Origin: Malurus cyaneus samueli
Taxonomy: Eukaryota > Chordata > Aves > Passeriformes > Maluridae
Reading direction: 5' to 3'
Length of the DNA stretch: 64,000 nt
Assembly (NCBI GenBank): GCA_009741485.1
Contig: VKON01000212.1
Span: 36,681 to 100,680 of the forward strand
The notes beneath the pieces were generated by a model. The model saw only the letters and a program-made list of their open reading frames with translations. It ran no database searches and was not told the origin of the DNA. Shown here in pieces: positions 24,971 to 37,388 of this stretch (position 1 is its first letter; the number at the start of each line of letters is the position of its first letter). Made by a program: the position numbers and the translations under genes.

Positions 24971-25925
24971 CCTCATTTTGGAGGATTTTTGGATATAAAT
25001 CTCTGGTATTTGTGGATTAACTAACAAAAAGAAATGGCGATGCATTTTGTATTTATTGTATGTCTTTTTAGATTGCAGCTGAGCGCATTTGAAAAATTTA
25101 TTTAGGTCTACACAATTGTTATTTGAAATATCTTCATTAGGTCTCGACAAAACTAATTGAGCTGTTTTATTTAAAGAAAACTTGGTGAAAACGACAGTAT
25201 GATATCCTGAACATAAAAGTGGTATCTAGAACACGAAGGTAAGGAATATTTTCAAAGTTGGAAAATACTGCCTAAAACCAGGTTTTGAATGGAGTTCTAT
25301 TTGTGTAGGGTTACAGAATATTGGTAGTGGTAACAGCAGAACAATGGACCTTGAAAGTGAGGCCTATCTGTTATCTTTGCGGAAGAAGCCTTGAACAGAC
25401 TGAGTAATCTCACCATGTTTAGCATTAAATTTTCATGTTTATTACCTTTTGTCCTGGTGGTACCAAAAGGCTCTGACAGTGCCAGGATCAATTATTAGTG
25501 CCCAAGAACAAAAAGTAATTGAGAGGACAAAGGAATGCTACCAAAAACAAACAAAGAAAAAACCCATACGCTTTTTATTTTTAATCATTAACGTATACTT
25601 AGGAATATGTCACACAAGTTTGTGTTCTCTTTGAAATAAAACTTAGAGGGTGAAACTTGCCAATAAAATCACTGCATTTTATGCTTTCCTGTTTTAGGCA
25701 GGTGAACAATAAAAGTTTACAATAAAAGTTGCTCTTTTCATTGTGCTTTTGTAATATTGAGTAATCAGATAGAGTCTGCTTTTATTGTAATAGCAAGTTG
25801 CTGAAGGTAGACAAGCTACTTCGTTTCAAAAAAAAGGAAATCATTTTATATTGATACCAGACTCAGCTGGTATCAGCTTTAACAAAATTTTAAATATTAG
25901 AAAATGCACATTCTTTAATACAACT

Positions 25926-26200
25926 TGTTGGACACAAAGAGGATTTTCCTCTAGTCTTGTAACCCAAGACAGGCAAGAAAGACTTTATTACACATATTGT
26001 TTATATATTTATTACTATCCTCGTGTGCTTGATGTATAGTCATTGCCCTGTTTTGCATAGTCTCATCTCTATCAGAAGTCCTTATTTGGTCCTGAAGGGT
26101 CTCTCTTGGGGTCTTTGATTGTGGTGTCTGCTGATTGGCCCCTGTTCTGAGCAAGCGCAGTTTGTTTCCAGCAATTTGCAAGGCTGTTTTTGTCTTATCT
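25926..26200 (-). mobile_element. Probable ERV LTR 3' part
   Basis: On the minus strand CCAAT (26138-26134) precedes AATAAA (25989-25984), and a U5-like tail ends TTTGTGTCCAACA at 25926. The promoter, poly(A) and terminal CA are in LTR order. The upstream (U3) edge beyond 26200 was not resolved. Confidence 0.5.
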
Positions 26201-26608
26201 ATGCTTCAGAGCTCAGCCCACATCCCCAGGATTTCTCCAAGGTTGTTTTGCTAGTATTTTGTTACTTATTAGATCATGGGATGTGGCAATGTATCATTTC
26301 CCTTATCCATATACAAGTATAAAATATCAATGGTTTATAGTGCCAGTAAATTTACTTAAGCATTTTCATATTAGCCATCTTTTTACTGGTCACAGCAAAT
26401 ATTTCTTTGGCAAGTTTTTCTCTAAAATGATGTTTTCTGGTGTTCCAGTGAACAGTATTTTTCTTTCATTATTCTCACGTTTATCTTCAGATCTAATAGT
26501 TTCCAGAAGAATCTAGGCTGTTTACCTAGAGATGAAAGCCAGAAGGCATCCTAATTTGTATCAGATGTTATAGATGACCTTCTATCTTGTTCCCCTGCTT
26601 ATTTTTTC

Positions 26609-26911
26609 TCAAGTGAATTGATCCAAATCTGTGGGACGCCCAAGTTTGGAGACTTTTGAACCATTGTAGCCATTTTCTCTGTCACAGAGAGACACTATAT
26701 ACTTTCTAGAGGCATTCTGTCTCTCACTTGAAGTAAAATCATGACACCAACCACTGTCCTCTGCAGTACTTTCTGAAAATCTGCTCTCTTCCTCAAAAAT
26801 CACAGCTCTGGCCAAGTGATCAGAAAAGGACAAAAATGGTCCAGTAGAAGCAGTCACCATGAGGGCCATATATTGATTGTTCTCATGACAGCAGCATTTT
26901 CTAGTGTACAC
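26609..26911 (-). other. Unassigned 100-codon open frame
   Basis: An open stretch ends in GRPTDLDQFT and a stop. Its composition (mixed charged and polar, for example FEEESRFSEST and SSERQNASRK) is more protein-like than most chance frames here. There is no ATG at the left edge, no clear splice pair and no recognised family. Candidates are an exon remnant, a retrogene fragment or chance. Confidence 0.2.
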
Positions 26912-27105
26912 GGAGGCTCACCTGTAAAGATGTGCTACTCTTAGCAGAAACTCTTTGTATGATATGTGTGTTTGATGCAACCATGGTAGTCCTATACCTT
27001 CCTGGAAGCCCTGAATGCTCTCTATGAGTGGCCTATGATGTGACACGAGTAGCCCTTTTACTTCCTACCTGATATGCCCCAATGTGGGGCAGCCTTTCAT
27101 GACAA

Positions 27106-27500
27106 TGTAGGAAACAGGGGAAACAGCCATCTTTTTAGCTGACGCAAAGAAATCCCTCCCTGTTTATTTTTAAAAGCTGTGTCCTTTTATACTTCCATTT
27201 TCCCAGGCTAAACATTCATTGCCTGTTTGCTTTGCAGAGCTGCCACCTATTAACCTTTTTATCCAATCACATCTCTAGTTAGGTGATGTCTATGGGCTCT
27301 GCTTACCAATCACAGGTTGACACACAAGGCAGGGTCGTGTCAACCACAGGCTGTTTCCCTTGATCATGTGACCTACAGCACAAACCTTTCCCAAATGTGT
27401 AAGAATAACCCCAGCACTGTGGCTCTCTCCTGGTGCTGGAAGCGTGTATGATGTCTGCTGCTGAAAAAGACTGGAGATAGGGATTTCAAAATAAACTACA
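27106..27500 (-). mobile_element. Possible solo LTR
   Basis: 395 bp bounded by TGTAGGAAA and ATAAACTACA, with inverted TGTAG ends. The minus strand has TATAAAAG (27191-27184) and AATAAA (27168-27163), unusually close together. No target-site duplication was seen. Confidence 0.35.
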
Positions 27501-29671
27501 CTTCTTACCACTTTGATTACTTGTTCAAATTCTAATGTATGTATTTCAGAGATTTACATTAATGACTGTCATTAGAGGCCAGAAATTTACTGATAACCAC
27601 TTACAAGTACTGTCTTGGTTTGCATTACTCTTTGCCATTTAAAGTTACATATTCAGCTGTTTCTGAAATGGTCTTTTGCTTGCATGTGTTCTTTCTTGGG
27701 AAGGCATCAAGAATTCAATACATTGTGTCCCCAGCTTTAATACACTCTCAAAAGATGATTTTCATGAGATGGGAAACAGAGAGGGGAGGAAAAGCAAATA
27801 AAAAATATATTCTCTGTAGTTTTTCTTGTTTTGTAAACATTGCCAAGAAAGGGCTTGTTTTAAGAACAATAAAAATACAACAATTAAATCACTTACAGTG
27901 ATCTATTTTATTTCCTCTATTGAAACTGTGGAATGGTATAGAGATTTTCTACTTAGAACTCTTTCGACTGTTTCCAAAGTATGAATTAAATCTTAAAGAC
28001 TTGGATTCTCGGTATTATGCACACCATAAATTTACATTGAAATGCACAAGATGCAACTGTACATTGAATATGCACAAAGTAGAGTTCATTATCAAATTTT
28101 GCTGTAATCCTAGAACAAGTAGTGGTTTTAAAAGAGCAGTTGATTTAATTCTTAACTGGTTGTCAACATAAAAATAATTTAGAGCTTACACTCATGAATC
28201 AGGTACCAAGAAACACAGGTTTACAGTTGGACTTCTATCACACCTTACTCTTGTCTTCAAAGACTTATTGAATGAAAAAGAAATGAGGACCAGACCATAT
28301 TGGGATAACAGTTGAAAATATGGAGAATACTTCTTTGCTGATAACACTTATAATTATTTTAAGTATTTGGAGTTGTTACCTGTCAACAGTGAAATGCAAT
28401 AGACAGAAAAAAATTTAATCAGCAACTTTTTGTTGAGAAATAGAAGTTTAGGAAAAGAGCCTATGAAGTGTGTCATATCAAGCAAGATGCAGAAAATGTC
28501 ATAAGGCCTGTCTAGACAGTACACCAAGACTCAAACATACAGTAAACAATTGGGTTCATGGAGGTAAACCAGCAAGATTGTCTTGCACATTTACATTGTG
28601 TTCGTTCTCTATATGGTCATACTATAGCAGAAAAGAGAACCTGTAATTGCCATGACTAATTCCTATGAAGATTTAAGTCTCAAATTGTATGATTAAATGC
28701 TGTAACCCTTGTAGTAATTTGGTATGGGAAGTAATTTGCTGTGGTGAGTTTCCTCCTTTATGTCAACTCTTTTTATCATTGATGGCCTTTCCAATAGGAA
28801 ATATTCAAGAGTGGTTTTGGCAATTTTTCTCACTCCCTTTTAAGTACTAGTTCCTTGTAGACAAATATAAAGTACAGCTGATGGCAGATGACTTTGCCAA
28901 ATTAGGTTCTGAAGAGTCATAGCACTCATCTTTTCCCTCTAAAGCAGGTTAGACGAGTTCCTGAAAAAAGGGCACGGGGGAATGAGCACATTAAAATACA
29001 GTCTTTTATGTGCAATTTTATTTTTAAAAAGTACCCTTCAGAAAACTTGGAAGTTCATTTACAATTGTAATGTCTTTATAGTCTTTTAATATCAGGGAAG
29101 GATACTGATGTATGTACTTGAATCTGATCCTTTATCATAGAAAATTGAGCTTTCAGCCCTTTGACAATTATGTCCCACATTTCAATGAATATTGTAATGC
29201 CTGATTTTTCCTACGTAACGCCTAATTTTTCCTATGAACGAGGGGCATCAGAAGAGATTTGGGAGAAAAGTGAAAGAATGTCAGATAAGTTTTCTCTGGA
29301 TAGAAGTAGATGGAAGTAATGCAGAAGTATGTTGACCGTAGTGATACCCGTAGTAAAATTGCTTTTCAGAACTTACTCCATACTCAGTCAGAATTTTACA
29401 AGCTCATTTTGTCAAATGAATATCTGCCTCTGAGAAACTTGTGACAGTTTAGATATATTCATGATACAAATTTCAAAATGTAATTTTGAAACATCATAGA
29501 AATTTTCTCAATGAAATCCTTAACAAAAAAAAAAAAAATAGAAAAATCCGTATTCTAGAAAAATACTTAGTATTGCAGTAAGCAGACCCCTAATAGAAGC
29601 TGATACCATGCACCATCAACACTTGCTAACGTCTAAACTTCAAAAGTCTCTTTTGGGCTGGTATGAGAGGT

Positions 29672-30678
29672 TGTCTTGGTTTGAAAGATCGGTGTTTGCC
29701 GTGAAAAGAGACCCCTTGGAGTGGTGGATATGACCCTCCCTTTGAATTATTATAGCTTTGAAAACCATGGTCTTTCAGGCAAGAATATAGGTAAAACGGA
29801 ATAACAGCTTTTACTAACGTGTATAACAAGGTGAAACAAGTAACAACGATAGCAACAACCAGCCCAGTCCCAAACCCAGTGACAGCCTTGCAGAGACACA
29901 CCCTCCCCTTTGGTGCAGTTCCAGTCCCAGTCAGAAGGGGGCACTGTTGGCTCCCAGCCAGGCAGGGTGGGTGCGATGATTCCCCGGCAGCTGCAGGGGG
30001 CACTGTGATGTGGGTCCCTACTGGTTCAGATCTCTCACATGGCCAATGGCAGACACAAACCAGCAGAGATGGCTGCAGAAAAGTTCCTCTACAAACTCAC
30101 AGTGGAAAACGCCAATCTCGGTGCTTCTCTGGACGGCAGGAAGCCCCAGGACAGCCGGATGAGCAAAGAGATGACCAGAATCCCATGGCTGCAAGACGGG
30201 ATGCAGCAAAACTCCACTACTGGAATTGGAATCTCAGGGGTCCCCAGCAAGGCACAGGGGCAGAAGATCACAGTGCAGCAAACAGGAACCAACAAGCGGA
30301 GATGCTGGACTCTGCAGAAAGCAGCAGGCAAGTTGCCCCCTGCAGGTAGCAGGTCCACCTCCTTTCCCGAGCCAAGCAGGGTAGGAAATGAAGTTACCCC
30401 CGCCTCACTTATGCACACTTTCCCCAAAAAGTGTCCAAAACTCCCGCAAGAACCTCCGTTTCTCCAGAGAGGGATAAAAAACAAAACAAAACAAAACAAA
30501 AAACCTGTCAGGCAGGAGTGCTCAGGGAGATCCTTCGGGTGGGGCGTAGGTTCTTTTTGTCTTTCCCAATTGCCCAGCCATCAAACGAGTGACTTGGCAA
30601 TCAGTGTATCCCAGCAACAAAATGGGCAAGAAAAATTCCCCAGAAAGGAAACAAAAAGAGAAACCTTAAACCACAACA
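29672..30678 (-). mobile_element. Solo LTR with perfect 5-bp target-site duplication
   Basis: A 1007-bp block starts TGTCTTGGTTTGAAAG and ends TTAAACCACAACA, giving imperfect inverted termini (TGTyNTGGTTT). It is flanked on both sides by GAGGT (29667-29671 and 30679-30683), a clean 5-bp duplication as expected of ERVL-type integration. A diverged relative lies at 38987-40027, and a duplicate in the right arm at about 34250-35510. The sense strand is judged from the relative, whose plus strand carries the R/U5-like CCTTGTTATA stretch. The 232- and 176-codon ORFs inside are not genes. Confidence 0.85.
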
Positions 30679-31368
30679 GAGGTGAATCCTCACTGCTGTT
30701 TCCTTTACTCCCTGCAGGAAAACTGAGTAGATGGTGATGATACATATCACCCCTTCATCCCATCATCCCTTGCTCCTCAGTTCACTTCCACACATCATTC
30801 ACTCTACCTTCCTCAAGACGGAGGGCATATTGCACTCCTCATTTATCAGCTCTGTCTCTTCTCTTTCCTGATTGTATCCGAGGGTTGCACGTAGGTTCCT
30901 TGTTCCTGTCTCTGGCAGAGGTTAATAAACAGCAACCTGCTCATGAACTCTGAAAGGTTCTGAAGCAGAGGATGGTAGTGGTAGTTGGTAAAGAAGGCAC
31001 CTAGGAAGGGGAGTGGAAGAGCGTGGAGGGAAAAGGAAGAGGGGGAAAAGGAAGCTATCTCCTCCTTCCTGGTGTCTGACTGATATACTGGGTGTGGTAA
31101 GCCAATGCATTCCAGGAGAAAAAGGGAATGTTTAAATATAAGAGTGTGGAGAATACAGACTTGTCTGGGTGTTTTATGACGTGTTCTGTATTTAGTCATA
31201 TTTCATATTGCTCCCCACAAGCCTTCTAGTTTTGTTATCAGTGATGGCCTGCCACTTTTGCTGTTCACTGTTGTTTAGAAAAGAGAAGCAAAGTCCTAGT
31301 GGGAAAACTGTTAAAACTACACAATCAGCTCTGGAGAAATCTAAATCTCCATTTTTTTTTTAAGTTAT

Positions 31369-32035
31369 TGTTGTGGTTTAGGAATGGTACTCCCCAATGT
31401 CGTGCCCATGCGGAGATTCTCTGGAATGCCATTCACTCTCTTTCCCTTCCCATTCCCACTGCTGAGGGATGGAGTTGAGAATCAGAGGTACACAGGTAAA
31501 GATCAGAGGTTGAGATAAGAACAATTTGCTGGAAACAGCTGTGAGATTTAAAAAAAAAAAAAAAAACACCAAACAGTAGCAGCAACAAATTTAATAACAA
31601 AAGTATTCAAAAAGAGGTAATTATTCACATGCAAGAGTGCTCACCTTGGAGCCCCCCAAAACAAACAATGCTGACTTTCAGAAATGTCCTCTGAACATGG
31701 TCCTGCGATACAAACAGAAAGCAGCTGGTTTCCTAGGGATCTTGGACAGTAACCAGGAAAGCCAGCTGTTTATATGCAGGGGCTCAGTGCAGTTCAGTCC
31801 TTCTCACATATAATCAGTCACTCATTTTCTTTCTGTAAACAATTCAGGATCTGTGCTGAATAAAAACATTGCAGACTGAGTCAGTAACTTGAACTCCAAA
31901 CGACAGATATAAATGCTGATGATTCAGGGAAGGTAGAGTGTGACCTCCTCGCTACCAGTCTGTGGAGGTGTGTTCGGCTTCCTCAAGATCTCCTGTACTC
32001 CATCTTGTGTGCGCTTATCATCTGCTCTCTCAAGT
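31369..32035 (+). mobile_element. Probable second LTR in the left arm, right edge unresolved
   Basis: Starts TGTTGTGGTTTAGGAATGG, matching the terminal motif of the neighbouring LTR family. A GAATAAAAACATTGC poly(A)-like segment lies near 31858. It stops before a CR1 segment that begins about 32040. A mirrored copy is at about 32950-33570. Confidence 0.45.
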
Positions 32036-32039
32036 GCAG

Positions 32040-32218
32040 CCACATTTTAAATGAGAATAAAGGTGAAAAAAAATGTGATGGGATAGAAAATGATAGGATT
32101 TTGAAATTTCTGAGGAGTAAGTTTCTGTTTGTATTCCTGTCTTCCATGGAGCACCAGAGCTAGGAATTCCCAGGAGCAAGAAATCAGGTAAGGAGGACAA
32201 GAGCCCAGCATGGCTGAG
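32040..32218 (+). repeat. CR1 ORF2 segment ending at the gap
   Basis: Plus-strand translation gives CIPVFHGAPELGIPRSKKSG and then KEDKSPAWLS, the CR1 region just after the endonuclease domain. The frame is cut by the N run at 32219. Its continuation is found reversed on the far side (32769 down to 32244) and then at 37389. Confidence 0.8.
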
Positions 32219-32243
32219 NNNNNNNNNNNNNNNNNNNNNNNNN
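32219..32243. other. Assembly gap, 25 N
   Basis: A run of exactly 25 N. A fixed short N run is a typical placeholder left by gap-closing software. It separates the two inverted arms. Confidence 0.98.
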
Positions 32244-32769
32244 AGTGCCATGACTTTGAAATATCATGTGAGAGTGCGCTTGGCAAATTACATGTCCATT
32301 CCCTCAGGATATCTGGGTGCATGATTTCAACAGGTCCCAACAGACTTACGTATAATAGAGTGCTCCAGCAGTCACGAACCTGATCTTTACTTATGCGAGC
32401 AGGAGGGATTTTCTCCTGCAGCCCCCATCCTGCTGTTCACTGACTTGAGAGGTGAGGGCATAGAGAGGATCATTGGAGACTGAGGTAAAAAACTGTTGAG
32501 TATCTCAGCCTTCTGCTTATCAATTGTTACCAGTTTTCCGTCAGTTCCGGTTTTTTTTGTTTTTTGGGATATACATCTTGATTCCTTTCTTGTTAACACA
32601 CCTGCAAAAGCCCTTCCATTTTTTGTGTTCCTTGCGAGGTTCAGTTCCAGCAACATCTTGGCCTTCCTCACCCCATCCCTAAACAGCTATACATCTCTAT
32701 ACTGATCTCATGTCACTTGTTTTGTTCACTCCTGTGCATTTCTTCTTCCTTTAGTTGACCAGCAGTCAC
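32244..32769 (-). repeat. CR1 ORF2 segment, probably in reversed orientation
   Basis: On the minus strand the reading runs GVRKAKMLLELNLARNTKNG, then KLVTIDKQKAEILNSF, then VEIMHPDILREW and SALSHDISKSWH. This is the CR1 stretch linking PAWLS (32218) to [10 protein letters not shown] (37392 onward). It is the only part of 32244-37388 not present in the left arm. Confidence 0.85.
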
Positions 32770-35700
32770 TCAGCCATGCTGGGCTCTTGTCCTCCTTACC
32801 TGATTTCTTGCTCCTGGGAATTCCTAGCTCTGGTGCTCCATGGAAGACAGGAATACAAACAGAAACTTACTCCTCAGAATTTCAAAATCTATCATTTTCT
32901 TCCATCACATTTTTTTTACCCTTTATTCTCTTTAATGTGGCTGCACTTAGAGAGAGCAGATGATAAGCGCCACAAGATGGATACAGGAGATTTGAGGAGC
33001 CGAACACACCTCCACAGTCTGTAGCGAGGAGGTCACACTCTACCCTGATCATCAGCATTTATATCTGTCGTTTTGGAGTTTCAGTTACTGACTCAGTCTG
33101 CAATGTTTTATTCAGCACAGATCCTGAATTGTTTACAGAAAGAAAATGAGTGATGATTAATATGTGAGAAGATGAACTGCCATGAGCCCTGCATAAAACA
33201 GCTGCTTCCTGGTTACTGTCCAAGATCCTAGGAACCAGCTGCTTTTCTGTTTGTATCGCAGGACCATGTAGAGGACATTTCTGAAAAGTCAGATTGTTTG
33301 TTGTGGGGCTCCAAGTGACACTCTGCATGTGAAATTAATACTCTTTTTGAATACTTTTGTTATTAAATTGTTGCTGCTACTGTTTGGTGTTTTTTTTTTT
33401 TTTTTTTTAATTCACAGCGTTTCCAGCAAATTTCTTATCTAACCTCTGTCTTTACTGTGTAACCTCGATTTCAACCATCCCTCGCAGTGGGAATGGAATG
33501 GAAAGAGAGTGAATGGCATTCCAGAGAATCTCCGCATGGGCACGACATTGGGGACCATTCTAACCACAACAATAACTTAAAAAAAAATGGAGATTTAGAT
33601 TTCTCCAGAGCTGTTGTGTAGTTTTACAGTTTTCCCACTAGGACTTTTGCTTCTCTTTTCTAAACAACAGTGAACAGCAAAAGTGGCAGGCCATCACTGA
33701 TAACAAAACTAGAAGGTGTGGGGAGCAATATGAAATATGACTAAATACAGAACACGTCATAAAACACCCAGACAAGTCTGTATTCTCCACACTCTTATAT
33801 TTAAACATTCCCTTTTTCTCCTGGAATGCATTGGCTTACCACACCCAGTATATCAGTCAGACACCAGGAAGGAGGAGATAGCTTCCTTTTCCCCCTCTTC
33901 CTTTTCCCTCCACGCTCTTCCACTCCCCTTCCTAGGTGCCTTCTTTACCAACTACCACTACCATCCTCTGCTTCAGAACCTTTCAGAGTTCATGAGCAGG
34001 TTGCTGTTTATTAACCTTGCCAGAGACAGGAACAAGGAACCTACGTGCAACCCTCGGATACATCAGGAAAGAGAAGAGACAGAGCTGATAAATGAGGAGT
34101 GCAATATGCCCTCCGTCTTGAGGAGGTAGAGTGAATGATGTGTGGAAGTAATGAGGAGCAAGGATGATGGGATGAAACGGGGTCTGGATATGTATCATTA
34201 CCATCTACTCAGTTTTCCTGCAGGGAGGTAAAGAGAAAAGCAGCAGTAGAGGAGAGTTCACCCACTCCTGTATTTCTTCCGTTGTTAGGTTTCTTTCCTT
34301 TGCTCATTATCACTGCTGTGGATTGGTTTCTTGCCAATTTATGTTGCTGGCTCAGATACATGTATTCCAAGATTCACTTCGGTTTTGTATGGCTGGGCAA
34401 TTGGACAGACAAAAAAACCTTACGCCCCACCCGAGGCATCTCACCTAAACACTCCTGTCACTGGACAGGGTTTTTTGTTTTGTTTGTTTTCGTCTTTTTT
34501 ACCTTTCTATCTGAGAAACGAGGAAGTTTCTTCGGGAGTTTTTTGGTACTACTTTTTGCGGTGCACGTGTTGCTCATCGAAGTGAGGCGGGGGTAACTCT
34601 TCTTTCACTAACCCTGGCTCTGGACTCGGTGAAGGACGATGGATCCTGTACCTGCCAAAGGGGCAACTTTCTGCTGCTTCTGCGACCGAAGTTCCCATAT
34701 TCTCGCATCTCCGCAATTTGTTTCGCTCCAGTTCTTTTGCTGCCACTGTGATCTTCTGGCCCCTTGCCTTGTGGGGACCCCTGAGATTCAATTCAGTTAT
34801 GAGATTTGCTGCAAGTCCCGTCTTGACAAAGCCATGGGATTCTGTCATCTCTTTGCTTCACCGACATTGTCTCCTGGGCTTCCTGCCGTTATCTCAGACC
34901 ACCACAAAACCTGAGATCATTGCGCGTTTTCACCTATCTGCATGATGTTTTTAGTTAGAACTTTTCATCAGCCACTCTTGCATCTGGATTTGCTCTGCAT
35001 TGGCCATGTGGTGAGTCTGAAACCATTAGTCGACCACATTCCGAAGTGCCCCCCCACCCTCCCATGCATTGTCTTCGCTCCGGGGAATCATCCGCACACC
35101 ACCCTCCTTGGCTCGGGACAGCCAACAGTGCCCTCTTTCCTGCCACCTGGACTTGGGAACCACCAAAACGGGTACGGGTGATGTCTTCACCTAGCTGTCC
35201 ACTGGGCTTTCTTGTGGGGATCTGGGCTGGTTGTTGCTTATCGTTGTTGTTACTTGTTCACCTTGTTATACTCACGCGATAGTATAAAGCGTTATTCCGT
35301 TCTTACCTATGATTCTTAGCCTGAAAACCATGGTTTTCAAAGACGTTATAACTGTGAATTCAAGAGAGAGGTCCATATACAGCCAACTAACCGTAAGGGC
35401 AAGCTCTGTGCTTTTCAATCGAAAGCACCGACTTTTTACAAAACCCAGACAAACGGCTCTATACCAGTGCGCCAAAAGAGAATTTTTGAAGTTTAGACGT
35501 TAGCAAGTGTGTGGGGTTGCATCGGTATACTTCTATTGGGTCTGTACTTGCAATACTAAGTATTTTTCATAGAATACGGAGATTTTCGTATTTTTCTTAT
35601 TTATTCCTTTATTAAAAGATGATTTCATGAATATTTCTAGTGAGCTTTCAAATAATAACGTTCACCAAATACATTTTGGATTGTATCATGGAGACTATAT

Positions 35701-37388
35701 CTCAAACTGCTCACCAAGTTTCTCAGAGCAGATATTCATTGACAAAATAGCTCTGTAAAAATTCTGACGTGAGTATGAGTAAATGTCGAAAAGCCATTTA
35801 TACGGGTTATCACTCCGGTCTATAACCATACTCTGGCCCTTACTTCTCAATCCTACTTCTATCCAAGAAGACACTAATTACTGACATTCTTTCACATTTT
35901 CCCCAAATCTCTTCTGATGCCGCTCAGCATTCATAGGAAATAGGGCAAGTTACCTAAGCGGTAAGAGTAAGAAATCTAGCATATACAATATCATTGATGT
36001 GTAAACATCATTCAAAGGCTGAAAGCATCAATCTCTTCTATGATCTTCTGAGAAGGAATGCTAGATTCAAGACATACTCAGTATCCTTTCCCTATATTAG
36101 AAAGACTAATAAAACATACACTTGCTAATGAATCCAAATTTTCTGGTCAGGTCTACTTTTTTAAAACTCATAAAAATTGCCTAAAGATGTATTTTAATGT
36201 GCTCTTCCCCCGTGCCCATTTTTTCAGAACTCGATCATAACCTGCTTTAGAGGAAAAGAATTGAGTCTATGACTCTTACAGAACCTAATTGCAAAATCAT
36301 CTGCCATTCAGCTTGTCACTTTTATATTTCTGTCTATCAAGGAACATAGTACTTAAAAAGGGAGTGAGAAAAATTGCCAAAACCACTCTTGAATATTTCC
36401 TATTGGAAAATGCCATCAATGATAAAAAGAGTTGACATAAGGAGGAAACTCACCACAGCAAATTTACTTCCATTACCAAATTACTACAGGTTACAGCATT
36501 TAATCATACAATTTGAGACTTAAATCTTCATAGGAATTAGTCATTGGCAATTAACAGGGTTCTCTTTTCTGCTATAGTTATGACCCATATAGAGAACGTA
36601 ACACAATGTCAAATGTGCAAGACAATCTTGCTGCGTTTACCTCCATGAACCCAATTGTTTACTGTATGTTTGAGTCTTGGGTGTACTTGTCTAGACAGGC
36701 CTTATTGACATTTTCTGCATCTTGCTGTGAATATGACACACTTCATAGGCTCTTTTCCTAAACTTCTATTATCTTCACACAAAAGTTGCTGATTATTAAC
36801 TTTTTTTCTGTTCTATTGCAATCTTCACTGTTTGTACGGTAACAAACATCCAATACTAAGCAATAATATACTGGAAAGGTTATCAGCAAAGAAGAGCGCA
36901 GAGTTTCTCCATATTTTCAACTGTTATCCACATAATTGCGCTTCTGTCCATCATCTTTTTTTCTCTCTGATATAAGTCTTTTAGAAAGGCAAGTGAGTGT
37001 GAATGAAGGTTTTCAACTGTCAAACCGCACTGTTTCCGGACTTCTGATTTTCATGAGTTGAAGCGTCTATTATTTTTATGTGACAACCAGTTAAGAATTA
37101 AATCAACTGCCTCTTTTAAAACCACTACTTGTTCTAGATTACAGCAAAATTTTTGATAATGAACTCTACTTTGTGCATATTCAAATGCTTACAGTTGCAT
37201 CTTGTGCATTTCAATGTAAATTTATGGTGTGCATAATACCGAGAATCCAAGTCTTTAAGATTTAATTCATACTTTCGAAACAGTCGAAAGAGTTCTAAGT
37301 AGAAAATCTCTATACCATTCCACAAAGTTATCGGAATATTTCAGAGCAATAACAACTCAAATATTATCGTAAGTATTACTTGTTGTCG
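32770..37388 (-). repeat. Right arm of the inverted repeat, likely a misplaced raw read
   Basis: Reverse complement of 27868-32218, about 270 bases longer than its partner. Differences are mostly isolated one-base insertions or deletions, often homopolymer changes, and are densest at 34150-37388. For example, the two versions of 28480-28660 differ almost only by added single bases. The ORF at 33737-34129 mirrors the one at 30846-31199. Features inside it (LTR at about 34250-35510) should not be counted as extra copies. Confidence 0.8.

Larger units (their letters stand above)
27868..32218 (+). repeat. Left arm of a long inverted repeat (probably the genuine copy)
   Basis: The reverse complement of this 4.35-kb segment recurs at 32770-37388. 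It contains unique-looking sequence, a solo LTR (29672-30678), the start of another LTR (31369) and a CR1 piece at its right end. The stretch 30846-31345 is nearly identical between the arms; elsewhere they differ by many single-base indels. The left arm keeps cleaner features, such as a perfect LTR duplication, so it is taken as the real locus. Confidence 0.85.

Noticed and set aside
30039..30737. 232-codon ORF in the left arm
   Set aside because: Lies within a solo LTR bounded by a perfect target duplication; not a viral or host protein.
33737..34129. 130-codon ORF shared with the left arm (30846-31199)
   Set aside because: Identity between arms reflects duplication of the same DNA, probably by misassembly, not conservation of a protein.
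27868..37388. A natural sex-chromosome palindrome maintained by gene conversion
   Set aside because: Considered seriously, but the indel-dominated differences, the central 25-N gap and the CR1 order favour a reversed gap-fill read.
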